Below are positions 15,337 through 23,055 of a DNA stretch of 29,016 nt, piece by piece (the stretch's first letter is position 1; every line of letters begins with the position of its first letter). The stretch spans positions 1 to 29,016 of the forward strand of contig JAEYNZ010000081.1 of assembly GCA_023412195.1 (NCBI GenBank), read 5' to 3'. A program made the position numbers and the translations under genes. The notes beneath the pieces are model-generated. The model ran no database searches. It was given only the letters and a program-made list of their open reading frames with translations, and had not been told where the DNA came from. Origin of the DNA: Bacteroidota bacterium. GTDB taxonomy: Bacteria > Bacteroidota > Bacteroidia > Bacteroidales > Prolixibacteraceae.

Positions 15337-16203
15337 TTAACAATTATTATACCTGTTGAGTTTATCGAGTATGGAATGTTTCATTTGGAGGGCAGTAGCA
15401 AATTTTTCAATACTGGTAACTGCTTTTTTATTTTGAAGAATTGAATTTAAAAAGTCGTGGATCTCATTCTGTTCTTCATAGTCCGAAAGATCTATTGTCT
15501 GGTTGTTCAGTGACAGCAAATTTTGGGCGATATCCATAAAAGCAAATTGGTTACTTGCATACGATTTGATTATGAATTCTTCCGTATCCACCATTTTCCC
15601 TGTATTAAACTGGATGACTGATCCATCATTCAGTTCAAGATAAATATTCATGAAATCATTTCCAGTTTGAATTGATTTGAATGACACTGCACTTGTTTTT
15701 TTTTGGCCTGTACTTATTGCGTTTTGCAACATCAGTAACAGAGTAAGCAAAATGTCAGTTTCGGGAATATTTTTATAGAAACGGGATACACTGGTAAAAG
15801 AAGGTTTTTTAATATATTTATTGAGCCACATTACTGGGGGTTTGTAATACAAAGGATTGACGATTTGAATAACAGTTTTTGCCTCACCAGCCAGTTTTGC
15901 CATGATGGAACATTCCTCATAACTTAAATCGGGGTAGCTGATGGCGAATATATGCCGGTTTTTTTTTATCATATCGCATACCAGCTGAAATGGCAACAGA
16001 GAAAATTTATTTATAAGTAAGGCATCTGACCGTTCTATCAGTTCCATCCGGTTGAATTCTGGTGCATGAAGCCTGAAACTTGCCGGCTGTGGCTGTGTAC
16101 CTACTGAAGATTTACCGGTTATAACCACCTCAGGGTGTTCCATTGCTTTTCTGGCGTAGGGTTCCAGTAACTGAATGTCTCCTATTAATCCTAGATGTAA
16201 CAT
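15337..16203 (-). CDS. Degenerate Gfo/Idh/MocA-like protein
   Basis: This 288-residue soluble protein follows the outline of a Gfo/Idh/MocA oxidoreductase. It has an N-terminal beta strand LHLGLIGD, a long central segment with SYEECSIMAKLAGEAKTVIQIVNPLYYKPP, and a C-terminal beta-rich half ending in a helical tail. Key family residues are absent: there is no GxGxxG dinucleotide motif, and the EKP catalytic triplet is replaced by SYPD (89-92). It is also shorter than the usual 330-350 residues. A catalytic dehydrogenase role is therefore unlikely; sensing or binding of a sugar or nucleotide is possible. It precedes the WcaJ-type transferase on the same strand, hinting at a link to glycan synthesis. 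The assignment is by pattern only and less certain than its neighbours. Confidence 0.55.
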   Translation of the reverse strand: MLHLGLIGDIQLLEPYARKAMEHPEVVITGKSSVGTQPQPASFRLHAPEFNRMELIERSDALLINKFSLLPFQLVCDMIKKNRHIFAISYPDLSYEECSIMAKLAGEAKTVIQIVNPLYYKPPVMWLNKYIKKPSFTSVSRFYKNIPETDILLTLLLMLQNAISTGQKKTSAVSFKSIQTGNDFMNIYLELNDGSVIQFNTGKMVDTEEFIIKSYASNQFAFMDIAQNLLSLNNQTIDLSDYEEQNEIHDFLNSILQNKKAVTSIEKFATALQMKHSILDKLNRYNNC

Positions 16204-16207
16204 GTCA

Positions 16208-16215
16208 CAAATATA
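16208..16215 (-). promoter_or_regulatory. Candidate -7 box directly before the Gfo/Idh-like start
   Basis: On the minus strand this reads TATATTTG, an exact TAnnTTTG match whose last base lies 4 nt from the ATG at 16203. A transcript from it would be nearly or fully leaderless. Confidence 0.35.
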
Positions 16216-16315
16216 TAATTTAGGTCCTGCCTTTTTTTTTCCTCTGTCATGAACTTATCAACTTTATGTGTTAATATTGTAATAGTGCAATGTAGCAAAC
16301 AAAGGTCGGTCTGGC

Positions 16316-16323
16316 TATTTTTG
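16316..16323 (+). promoter_or_regulatory. Candidate -7 box of pcm
   Basis: TATTTTTG matches TAnnTTTG exactly. Transcription would begin around 16328-16331, just before the ATG at 16332 and about 14 nt before the ATG at 16344. This favours the second ATG if a leader is needed. Confidence 0.4.
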
Positions 16324-16343
16324 CAGTGTAAATGAAAATCTTT

Positions 16344-16997
16344 ATGATAGAAAATGACAATCTGAGACATCAGGGAATGCGAAAAAAGCTTGTGGAGGGA
16401 TTAAAAATAAAAGGAATCAGGGACGAACATGTTTTAAATGCGATAGGGAAGGTGCCGCGCCACCTGTTTATGGAAAGTTCCTTTTTGAATTTTGCCTATA
16501 AGGATCAGGCTTTCCCCATTGGAGCAGGACAAACCATATCTCAGCCGTATACTGTAGGATTTCAGACCCAACTTCTGCAGATTGAAAAAAATGATAAGGT
16601 ACTTGAGGTTGGAACAGGTTCGGGGTATCAGGCTGCAGTTCTTCTTGAAATGGGCGCTCGTGTATTTACCATTGAACGGCAAAAAGAGTTGTTTCAGAAG
16701 GTATCTTCCTTTTTACCTGAGATAGGATATCATCCTGCATGTTTTTTTGGTGATGGCTACCAGGGACTGCCCAACTTTGCTCCTTTCGATAAAATTCTGG
16801 TTACAGCAGGCGCCTCGGAAGTACCACCTGCTTTAAAAGAACAGTTGAGGCCTGGAGGAAGAATGGTTATACCTGTAGGGAATGAAATCCGGCAGGAAAT
16901 GCTTGTGGTTACAAAAATATCGGAGGATGATTATAAAACAGAAAAACATGGTGGGTTTGTATTTGTTCCATTACTTAAAGGAACAGTTAATTTATAG
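16344..16997 (+). CDS. pcm: Protein-L-isoaspartate O-methyltransferase
   Basis: This cytoplasmic protein-repair enzyme methylates L-isoaspartyl residues with SAM so that they can revert to aspartate. The hallmarks are VPRHLFM near the N-terminus, PIGAGQTISQPYTVGFQTQLL, the SAM-binding VLEVGTGSGYQAAVL, and GGRMVIPVGN. Two in-frame starts exist: 16332 (221 residues) and 16344 (217 residues). The second is preferred because family members usually begin close to the basic MRKKLVEGL segment, and because a candidate promoter ends only 8 nt before the first ATG. The MBL hydrolase gene begins 2 nt after its stop, so the two are cotranscribed. The family call is secure, the start is uncertain by four codons. 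Confidence 0.93.
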   Translation: MIENDNLRHQGMRKKLVEGLKIKGIRDEHVLNAIGKVPRHLFMESSFLNFAYKDQAFPIGAGQTISQPYTVGFQTQLLQIEKNDKVLEVGTGSGYQAAVLLEMGARVFTIERQKELFQKVSSFLPEIGYHPACFFGDGYQGLPNFAPFDKILVTAGASEVPPALKEQLRPGGRMVIPVGNEIRQEMLVVTKISEDDYKTEKHGGFVFVPLLKGTVNL

Positions 16998-16999
16998 GA

Positions 17000-17638
17000 A
17001 TGGTAAAAGTTGAGAAATTTATTGTTAACCCTTTACAGGAAAATACATATGTAGTTTCGGATGAAACAGGCGAGTGTATTCTGATAGATCCTGGTTTTTA
17101 TTTTGAGGAAGAGCAGGATGAAATCATGGAATATATCTCTATTAATGACCTGAAGCCTGTTTTTATTGCCAATACACATTGTCATTTCGATCATATCATG
17201 GGTGTGGAATTCATCAGAAAGAATTTTCAGATACCTTTTATCACTCACCGTGACGATGAATTTTGGATTGAAAAGGCTGTTGGGCAGGGGCAGATGTTTG
17301 GCTTTGAAATGGAACCGGTGCAAAATCCTGATTCTTTTTTCGAAGAGGGCGATGAACTGAAATTTGGGAATACATCATTCAGGATCCTTCATATTCCGGG
17401 GCATTCACCCGGGCACACTGTATTTTATTTCGAAAGTAATAACATACTTATTGCCGGGGATGTTCTTTTTTATGGTAGTATAGGGCGTACCGATTTACCA
17501 GGGGGTGATTATGAAACACTCATTTCAAATATCAGGAATAAAATTCTGCGGCTGCCCGGGGAAACAAAAGTATATTGCGGGCATGGTCCGGAAACATCAA
17601 TTAAAAATGAAAAAACCTTCAATCCTTTTTTAACCTGA
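17000..17638 (+). CDS. Metallo-beta-lactamase fold hydrolase (glyoxalase II-like)
   Basis: This 212-residue cytoplasmic hydrolase has the full zinc-binding set of the MBL superfamily: THCHFDH (59-65), IPGHSPGHT (H135), AGDVLF (D154) and YCGHGPET (H195). The order and spacing fit the short glyoxalase II-like (YcbL-type) branch, which lacks the C-terminal helical domain of true glyoxalase II, so hydroxyacyl-glutathione hydrolysis should not be assumed. Two zinc ions are expected. It starts 2 nt after pcm and ends 106 nt before gcvP. The substrate is unknown, with a thioester being the best guess from the branch. Confidence 0.9.
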   Translation: MVKVEKFIVNPLQENTYVVSDETGECILIDPGFYFEEEQDEIMEYISINDLKPVFIANTHCHFDHIMGVEFIRKNFQIPFITHRDDEFWIEKAVGQGQMFGFEMEPVQNPDSFFEEGDELKFGNTSFRILHIPGHSPGHTVFYFESNNILIAGDVLFYGSIGRTDLPGGDYETLISNIRNKILRLPGETKVYCGHGPETSIKNEKTFNPFLT

Positions 17639-17744
17639 TACAGAACCTGCAAAAAAAACGTTTTATTGAGAACTGGTTTAAAGTCATTTTTTACCCGCAG
17701 GGCAGTTTATATACTTGCAAATAATTTCAAAAATCAATAGGCAC

Positions 17745-20627
17745 ATGTTTCACGATCGGTTTGTAAACAGACATATAGGACCCCGGGAGGGAGATATAGG
17801 CGAAATGCTGAATGCTGTTGGAGTTTCTTCTATGGAGGAACTCATCGGACAGACAATTCCTTCAAACATCAGACTTAAAGAGCCGCTAAAGTTGAAGGGA
17901 GGACTTACTGAAAGACGGTATTTCAGAAAAATTTTAAACCTGGCTGCTAAAAATAAGGTGTTTAACACATATATCGGTATGGGGTACTATGATACCATAA
18001 CACCGGCAGTTATTTTAAGGAATGTGTTAGAGAACCCGGTTTGGTATACTTCCTATACCCCTTATCAGGCAGAGATCTCGCAGGGGAGGCTTGAGGCCTT
18101 GCTGAATTATCAGACAATGGTTATCGAACTCACAGCAATGGAGATTGCCAATGCATCATTGCTGGATGAAGCAACTGCTGCCGCTGAAGCAATGGTGATG
18201 ATGTTTAATCTTCGCTCCAGGCAGATGGTGAAGAATGGGGTTAATACCATCCTGGTCGATGAAAAGGTTTGGCCTCAGACGGTTGATGTGCTTACTACCC
18301 GTGCCAATCCTTTGGGTATAGAGCTAAAGGTACAACCGTTTGACACATTTGATTTTCAGGAAAATGTTTTTGGTGCAATCGTACAATATCCAAATTCTGA
18401 TGGGGAGATCGTTGATTACAAAAATCTAGTAGAGCAGGCACACCAAAAGGATATTAAAATTGCAGTGGCTGCGGATTTAATGTCGCTGGCACTGCTTAAG
18501 CCACCTGGAGAATGGGGAGCAGATATCGTTTTTGGAAGCAGCCAGCGTTTTGGTGTTCCCATGGGATATGGTGGACCGCACGCTGCATTTTTTACAGCAC
18601 GGGAGGAATTTAAACGTCATATGCCCGGGAGGATAATCGGGGTTTCTAAAGACATTCATGGTAACCGTGCTTTGAGGATGGCTCTGCAAACACGGGAGCA
18701 ACATATTAAAAGGGAAAAAGCCACTTCCAACATCTGCACTGCACAGGCACTTCTGGCAACAATGGCCAGTTTTTATGGTGTGTATCATGGACCTGAAGGG
18801 ATTAAAATGATTGCAGAACGCATTCATAACATTGCTGCCTTCCTTTCTGAAGAAATTGAAAAGCTGGGTTACCGGCAGCTGAACAGGAATTACTTCGATA
18901 CCATCCGTTTTGCCTTGCCTAAACATGTAAAGCGTGAGGATATCGAATGGCTTTCTCTGGAACTGGAAATGAATTTCAGGTATTTTGATAATGGAGAAGT
19001 GGGAATCAGCATTGATGAAACCACAAACCGTGAGGATATGACATGGATTATTGAAGTTTTTGCCAAAGCTGCCAATCTTCCGTGGACAAAGGTATTTGAA
19101 TATCCACAGGGGCACGTTATAAACGAAGATTTTGCCCGGAGTACAGATTATTTGAAACAGGAGGTTTTTAATCAGTATCGTTCTGAAACCGAAATGGTAA
19201 GGTATATCAAACGGCTTGAGCACAAGGATATCTCCCTTACCCATTCCATGATTTCGCTTGGTTCATGTACGATGAAACTGAATGCTGCCACCGAAATGTT
19301 GCCACTCAGCTGGATTGAGTTTAACGGTATACATCCTTTTGTCCCTAAAAACCAGGCACGCGGATATCATGAAATGATGGAAGAACTCAGGCGCGACCTT
19401 GCAGAAATTACAGGAATGGCTGATGTCTCCCTGATGCCTAATTCAGGTGCAGCAGGGGAATATGCGGGTCTTATGGTCATAAGGGAATACCATATCAGCC
19501 GCGGTGATGATCATCGGAATGTAGTGCTTATTCCTTCATCAGCCCATGGAACCAATCCTGCAAGTGCCGTTATGGCAGGAATGAACGTAGTGGTAGTGGA
19601 ATGTGATAAACGGGGAAATATCGATATAGAAGATCTGAAGGAAAAAGCTTCCCGGCACAGTACATCCCTTTCAGCCTTTATGGTCACATATCCCTCAACC
19701 CATGGTGTTTTTGAATCATCGATTGTTGAGATGTGCAGAATAATTCATGAAAACGGGGGGCAGGTATATATGGATGGTGCCAACATGAATGCTCAGGTGG
19801 GACTTACAACGCCTGGCATCATTGGGGCGGATGTATGTCATCTGAATCTGCATAAAACATTTGCCATTCCTCATGGTGGAGGCGGACCTGGAGTAGGTCC
19901 GATTGCAGTTGCTTCTCATCTTGTAAAATTTCTTCCGTCACATCCGGTTATGAATAACGGGCATGTTGGGGGCAATGCAGTTGCCGCTGCACCATGGGGA
20001 AGTGCTTCAGTGCTGACGATCACCTATGGATACATAAAGATGATGGGTGCTTCCGGATTGAAGAAGGCCACAGAGGTTGCTATTTTGAATGCAAATTATG
20101 TTGCCAGGGCACTATCATCCAACTATGGAATTTTATATACTGGCGAAAACGGACGTGTGGCACATGAACTTATACTCGAATGCCGGCACTTAAAGAATTC
20201 TGCAGGGATAACCGAGGCGGATATTGCCAAACGGCTGATGGATTTCGGGTTTCATGCTCCCACCTTATCTTTCCCTGTGCACGGGACCCTGATGATAGAG
20301 CCAACTGAAAGTGAATCAAAAAAGGAACTCGACCGGTTTATTGAAGCGCTGAACACAATTTTTGATGAAATCAGGGAAGTTGAGAGTGGTGAAGCTGATG
20401 TGGAAGATAATGTGCTGAAGAATGCTCCTCATACTGCTGAAGTGGTGAGCGCTGACAACTGGAATCATTCCTATTCGAGGAGCAAGGCAGCATGGCCACT
20501 GCCATGGGTCAGGGAGAACAAGTTTTGGGTACCGGTAGGCCGCGTTGACAATGCCTGGGGTGACAGGAACCTGATTTGCACCTGCAGCTCTCCCCGGGAG
20601 TATGAACTCTTTGAAGAAGAAAAATAA
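17745..20627 (+). CDS. gcvP: Glycine dehydrogenase (decarboxylating), P-protein
   Basis: This is the PLP-dependent P-protein of the glycine cleavage system, which decarboxylates glycine and loads the aminomethyl group onto lipoylated H-protein. At 961 residues it is the one-chain form, with the A and B halves fused. FVNRHIGPRE opens the protein, and CHLNLHKTFAIPHGGGGPG carries the PLP lysine (K704), followed by a glycine-rich loop. The C-terminal VDNAWGDRNLICTC block is typical. ATG 17745 is chosen over an in-frame TTG at 17715, because family members begin just before FVNRHIGP. GcvT, GcvH and Lpd are not in the window. ispE follows after 10 nt. No glycine riboswitch-like structure was seen in the 106-nt leader region. 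Confidence 0.96.
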   Translation: MFHDRFVNRHIGPREGDIGEMLNAVGVSSMEELIGQTIPSNIRLKEPLKLKGGLTERRYFRKILNLAAKNKVFNTYIGMGYYDTITPAVILRNVLENPVWYTSYTPYQAEISQGRLEALLNYQTMVIELTAMEIANASLLDEATAAAEAMVMMFNLRSRQMVKNGVNTILVDEKVWPQTVDVLTTRANPLGIELKVQPFDTFDFQENVFGAIVQYPNSDGEIVDYKNLVEQAHQKDIKIAVAADLMSLALLKPPGEWGADIVFGSSQRFGVPMGYGGPHAAFFTAREEFKRHMPGRIIGVSKDIHGNRALRMALQTREQHIKREKATSNICTAQALLATMASFYGVYHGPEGIKMIAERIHNIAAFLSEEIEKLGYRQLNRNYFDTIRFALPKHVKREDIEWLSLELEMNFRYFDNGEVGISIDETTNREDMTWIIEVFAKAANLPWTKVFEYPQGHVINEDFARSTDYLKQEVFNQYRSETEMVRYIKRLEHKDISLTHSMISLGSCTMKLNAATEMLPLSWIEFNGIHPFVPKNQARGYHEMMEELRRDLAEITGMADVSLMPNSGAAGEYAGLMVIREYHISRGDDHRNVVLIPSSAHGTNPASAVMAGMNVVVVECDKRGNIDIEDLKEKASRHSTSLSAFMVTYPSTHGVFESSIVEMCRIIHENGGQVYMDGANMNAQVGLTTPGIIGADVCHLNLHKTFAIPHGGGGPGVGPIAVASHLVKFLPSHPVMNNGHVGGNAVAAAPWGSASVLTITYGYIKMMGASGLKKATEVAILNANYVARALSSNYGILYTGENGRVAHELILECRHLKNSAGITEADIAKRLMDFGFHAPTLSFPVHGTLMIEPTESESKKELDRFIEALNTIFDEIREVESGEADVEDNVLKNAPHTAEVVSADNWNHSYSRSKAAWPLPWVRENKFWVPVGRVDNAWGDRNLICTCSSPREYELFEEEK

Positions 20628-20637
20628 TTATTGCATA

Positions 20638-21441
20638 ATGATCGTATTTCCCAATGCAAAAATCAATATTGGCCTTCATGTGGTTTCAAGGCGGACTGAT
20701 GGATATCACAATCTGGAAACAGTATTTTATCCGTTGCCGCTATGCGATGCATTGGAAATGGCAGAAACAGGGTATGAGGGTATCCAGTTTTCCGGGATAC
20801 CGGTAGAAGGTCCTGATGATGATAATCTTGTTTTAAAAGCCTACAGGCTGTTAAAGAACGAATATGGGTTGCCTCCTGTGCAGTTTCATCTGCACAAGGC
20901 AATCCCTACCGGGGCCGGACTTGGAGGTGGTTCTTCTGATGCAGCTTTTACACTTAAAATGCTGAATGAGTATTTTAGCCTGGGACTTAATTCGGAGACA
21001 TTAAAAGAGTTTGCATTACAGATTGGTGCCGACTGCACCTTTTTTATAGATAATAAACCATCATTTGCCACTGGAATAGGTAATATTCTCTCACCGGTTG
21101 ACCTCGATCTTTCAGATTATAAAATTGTAGTTATAAAGCCCGAAGTGGCTGTCAGCACAGCAGATGCCTATAGGAATGTCATCCCGGTCCAGCCGGGGTT
21201 TTATCTTCCAGACCTTTTGAAACTGCCACCTGAACAATGGAATGGGAATGTGGTGAATGATTTTGAAAAAAGCATATTTCACCGTTTCCCGGAAATTGAA
21301 AATTGGAAGAAAAAGCTATATGATTTGGGTGCTTTATATGCTTCAATGTCGGGCAGCGGCTCTGCCGTATTTGGGATCTTCCGTAGTTTACCGGTTGATT
21401 TTACATTAAAAATACCCAAGAGTATTTTATTTAGCCTGTAA
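20638..21441 (+). CDS. ispE: 4-diphosphocytidyl-2-C-methyl-D-erythritol kinase
   Basis: IspE phosphorylates CDP-methylerythritol in the MEP pathway for isoprenoid precursors, in the cytoplasm. This 267-residue protein has the GHMP-kinase signature: FPNAKINIGLHV with the substrate-side lysine, RTDGYHNLETVFYPL, the ATP-binding PTGAGLGGGSSDAA (90-103), GADCTFFI, and SMSGSGSAVFGIF near the end. ATG 20638 is chosen. The in-frame ATG at 20602 lies inside gcvP and adds a stretch (MNSLKKKNNYCI) absent from family N-termini. It begins 10 nt after gcvP and is probably translated from the same mRNA. Length is normal for bacteria of this phylum. Confidence 0.95.
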   Translation: MIVFPNAKINIGLHVVSRRTDGYHNLETVFYPLPLCDALEMAETGYEGIQFSGIPVEGPDDDNLVLKAYRLLKNEYGLPPVQFHLHKAIPTGAGLGGGSSDAAFTLKMLNEYFSLGLNSETLKEFALQIGADCTFFIDNKPSFATGIGNILSPVDLDLSDYKIVVIKPEVAVSTADAYRNVIPVQPGFYLPDLLKLPPEQWNGNVVNDFEKSIFHRFPEIENWKKKLYDLGALYASMSGSGSAVFGIFRSLPVDFTLKIPKSILFSL

Positions 21442-21483
21442 AATCATCTGTTTACCGAGAATTTTATTGAACTCATGTACTTT

Positions 21484-21517
21484 TTGTATTTATTTCCTGA
21501 AAGTAATGTAACCTTTG
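21484..21517 (+). promoter_or_regulatory. Candidate promoter of the ENWM-repeat gene
   Basis: TTG (21484-21486), 22 nt spacer, then TAaccTTTG (21509-21517), which is the Bacteroidota -7 box with one extra spacer base. The start codon lies 63 nt further on. The remainder of the 138-nt gap after ispE shows no gene. Confidence 0.4.
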
Positions 21518-21579
21518 TGCTGTTCATTAGTCTATTAAATGAAACGGTTTAGAAAACAGTACAATAAACAAACAGAAAC

Positions 21580-21906
21580 ATGAAAACGCGATTAATTGGA
21601 TTTATGACAGCTACATTTCTTATAGCTATTTTATTTTCAGGAAATGTACATGCAAACGAAACAAAAGTTGAAGTTGTCTCAGGCCTTGAAAACATGATGG
21701 AAACAAAACTTGAAATTGAAAACTGGATGCTTGACCAGGCCTGCTGGAATGCACATCAGGTAAAACTTGAAGAAACAATGGAGTTAGAAAGCTGGATGCT
21801 CGATGACAATCTTTGGTCGTTGCCGGTTAATGAATTTCCGGTTGCAGAACAGGATCATAAGATGGTCATAGAAAACTGGATGATAAACGAGCAATTTTGG
21901 AACTAG
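21580..21906 (+). CDS. Small exported protein with three ENWM...W repeats
   Basis: This 108-residue protein has a signal peptide (1-25, ending NVHA) and a short acidic mature part of about 83 residues. That part holds three copies of a 14-residue motif: LEIENWMLDQACWN (44-57), MELESWMLDDNLWS (67-80) and MVIENWMINEQFWN (95-108). The consensus is x-E/I-h-E-N/S-W-M-h-D/N-x-x-x-W-N/S, with h hydrophobic, and the last copy ends exactly at the C-terminus. Spacing between copies is 23 and 28 residues. No enzyme motif is present and no named family is recognised. It has its own candidate promoter and a very strong terminator, so it is probably expressed as a single-gene transcript. Possible roles include a periplasmic or surface binding peptide or a processed precursor; none can be asserted. 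Confidence 0.75.
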   Translation: MKTRLIGFMTATFLIAILFSGNVHANETKVEVVSGLENMMETKLEIENWMLDQACWNAHQVKLEETMELESWMLDDNLWSLPVNEFPVAEQDHKMVIENWMINEQFWN

Positions 21907-21958
21907 TATTAAGCGAAAATAGTTTGACACAGGATTAATTTGACTTGGTTTTTCCCAG

Positions 21959-21987
21959 AGGCTGTTGATAATCAACAGCCTTTTTTA
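21959..21987 (+). terminator. Strong terminator after the ENWM-repeat gene
   Basis: A perfect 10-bp inverted repeat, GGCTGTTGAT / ATCAACAGCC, with only one base between the arms, is followed by six T. It isolates the small gene from the downstream PorP/SprF gene and argues against the longer PorP reading frame that would begin at 21940. Confidence 0.9.
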
Positions 21988-22020
21988 TTGTCGATTAATC
22001 CGCCGGATTATTTATATTTA
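21988..22020 (+). promoter_or_regulatory. Candidate promoter of the PorP/SprF gene
   Basis: TTG (21988-21990), 22 nt spacer, then TATATTTA (22013-22020), one mismatch from TAnnTTTG. It lies just after the preceding terminator and 18 nt before the chosen ATG at 22039. The TTG spacing equals that of the upstream candidate promoter. Confidence 0.4.
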
Positions 22021-22038
22021 AGCATTGGGAAAACATCC

Positions 22039-23052
22039 ATGGGAAAACTGGAAACATTTATAAGAAAAGGACTTCTGTCCTTGTTCCTTTTGCCGTTTTT
22101 GGTGTCGGCACAGGATGTTTCATTTTCCCAGTTTTATTCAAATCCCCTTTATCTAAACCCTGCGTTTTCCGGTTCTGTTGGAGTATCCAGGGTGTCGCTC
22201 CAATACAGGAATCAATGGCAGGGATTTGGAAACGCATTCAATACGTTTAATCTGGGATTAGATATTCCTGTTGAAAAGTTGCAGGGGGGACTGGGCCTGC
22301 TGATTCTGAATGATGCACAGGCAGCAGGCAGTTACCAATCATTACAAATGAATGCCATTTACTCTGTTTTTATACAGATAAGCCGTGAATTTCGACTTCA
22401 TAGTGCTATTCAGGCAGGACTAGTTCACAGTTTTTTAAATCCTCACAAACTTGTTTTTTCTGATAATCTTGATCCATTTCAGGGAAATCATGGTATTTCA
22501 GGAGAATTGGAATACCTGGATGATATAAAATATACATTTCCTGATTTCTCAGCAGGCTTATTGCTTTACAGCCAGAAGCATTTTGCAGGGGTTGCTGTTC
22601 ATCACCTGTTCGAGCCGGAAAAAGGCTATTTCCCTGGTGCGGATTATTCTGACAGGCTTCCAATGAAGTTTACCATACATGCCGGTTCACTGTTGCCTGT
22701 TTTTCTTTACGGGCACCACAGCAAGAAATTTGATATATCTCCGCAAGTGGTTGCACAGTACCAGGCCAATTTTGGTCAGCTTAACTACGGCCTGTTTGCC
22801 ACACGGTATGGAATTACAGCAGGAGCATGGTTCAGGCAAAATTTTGGATTACGATATGATGCAGTTATTCTGCTTGCAGGTTTTACAAAGAATCAGTGGC
22901 AGATTAATTACAGCTATGATATTGTTGTTTCAGGATTATGGGGGCACACCGGTGGCACAAGTGAAATCAGCATTGTTTTTTTGTTAAAAAAACCAGGACG
23001 TGAAAGCCATCTGCCGTTTTTTAATTTTGATGAGGATTATGGTTTTCAATAA
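22039..23052 (+). CDS. PorP/SprF family type IX secretion outer-membrane protein
   Basis: This 337-residue protein has a signal peptide (about 1-24, ending VSA) followed by DVSFSQFYSNPLYLNPAFSGS, the standard opening of the PorP/SprF family. The rest alternates in a way expected for an outer-membrane beta-barrel, with LQYRNQW and the glycine-rich GGLGLLILNDAQAAGSYQ stretch. Family members pair with T9SS cargo; SprF is needed for secretion and anchoring of the SprB adhesin. ATG 22039 is chosen: the longer frame from 21940 would run through the upstream terminator and lacks a signal peptide. The convergent neighbour, ending 3 nt away, encodes a type B cargo protein, the expected partner. The family call is strong, the pairing is inferred. 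Confidence 0.9.
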   Translation: MGKLETFIRKGLLSLFLLPFLVSAQDVSFSQFYSNPLYLNPAFSGSVGVSRVSLQYRNQWQGFGNAFNTFNLGLDIPVEKLQGGLGLLILNDAQAAGSYQSLQMNAIYSVFIQISREFRLHSAIQAGLVHSFLNPHKLVFSDNLDPFQGNHGISGELEYLDDIKYTFPDFSAGLLLYSQKHFAGVAVHHLFEPEKGYFPGADYSDRLPMKFTIHAGSLLPVFLYGHHSKKFDISPQVVAQYQANFGQLNYGLFATRYGITAGAWFRQNFGLRYDAVILLAGFTKNQWQINYSYDIVVSGLWGHTGGTSEISIVFLLKKPGRESHLPFFNFDEDYGFQ

Positions 23053-23055
23053 TCA

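Noticed and set aside
17639..17744. Possible glycine riboswitch before gcvP
   Set aside because: The gap is only 106 nt and shows no tandem-aptamer-like helices; only short AT-rich stretches are present.
18477..19244. 255-codon open frame antisense to gcvP
   Set aside because: It lies wholly within the strongly supported gcvP gene, its translation shows no recognisable domain, and its composition is that of a complementary-strand shadow.
20602..20637. Upstream ATG for ispE inside gcvP
   Set aside because: It adds 12 residues not typical of IspE; the ATG at 20638 directly precedes the conserved FPNAKINIGL.
21940..22038. N-terminal extension of the PorP/SprF frame
   Set aside because: It would include the strong terminator of the previous gene, and it lacks a signal peptide, whereas the start at 22039 gives one directly.
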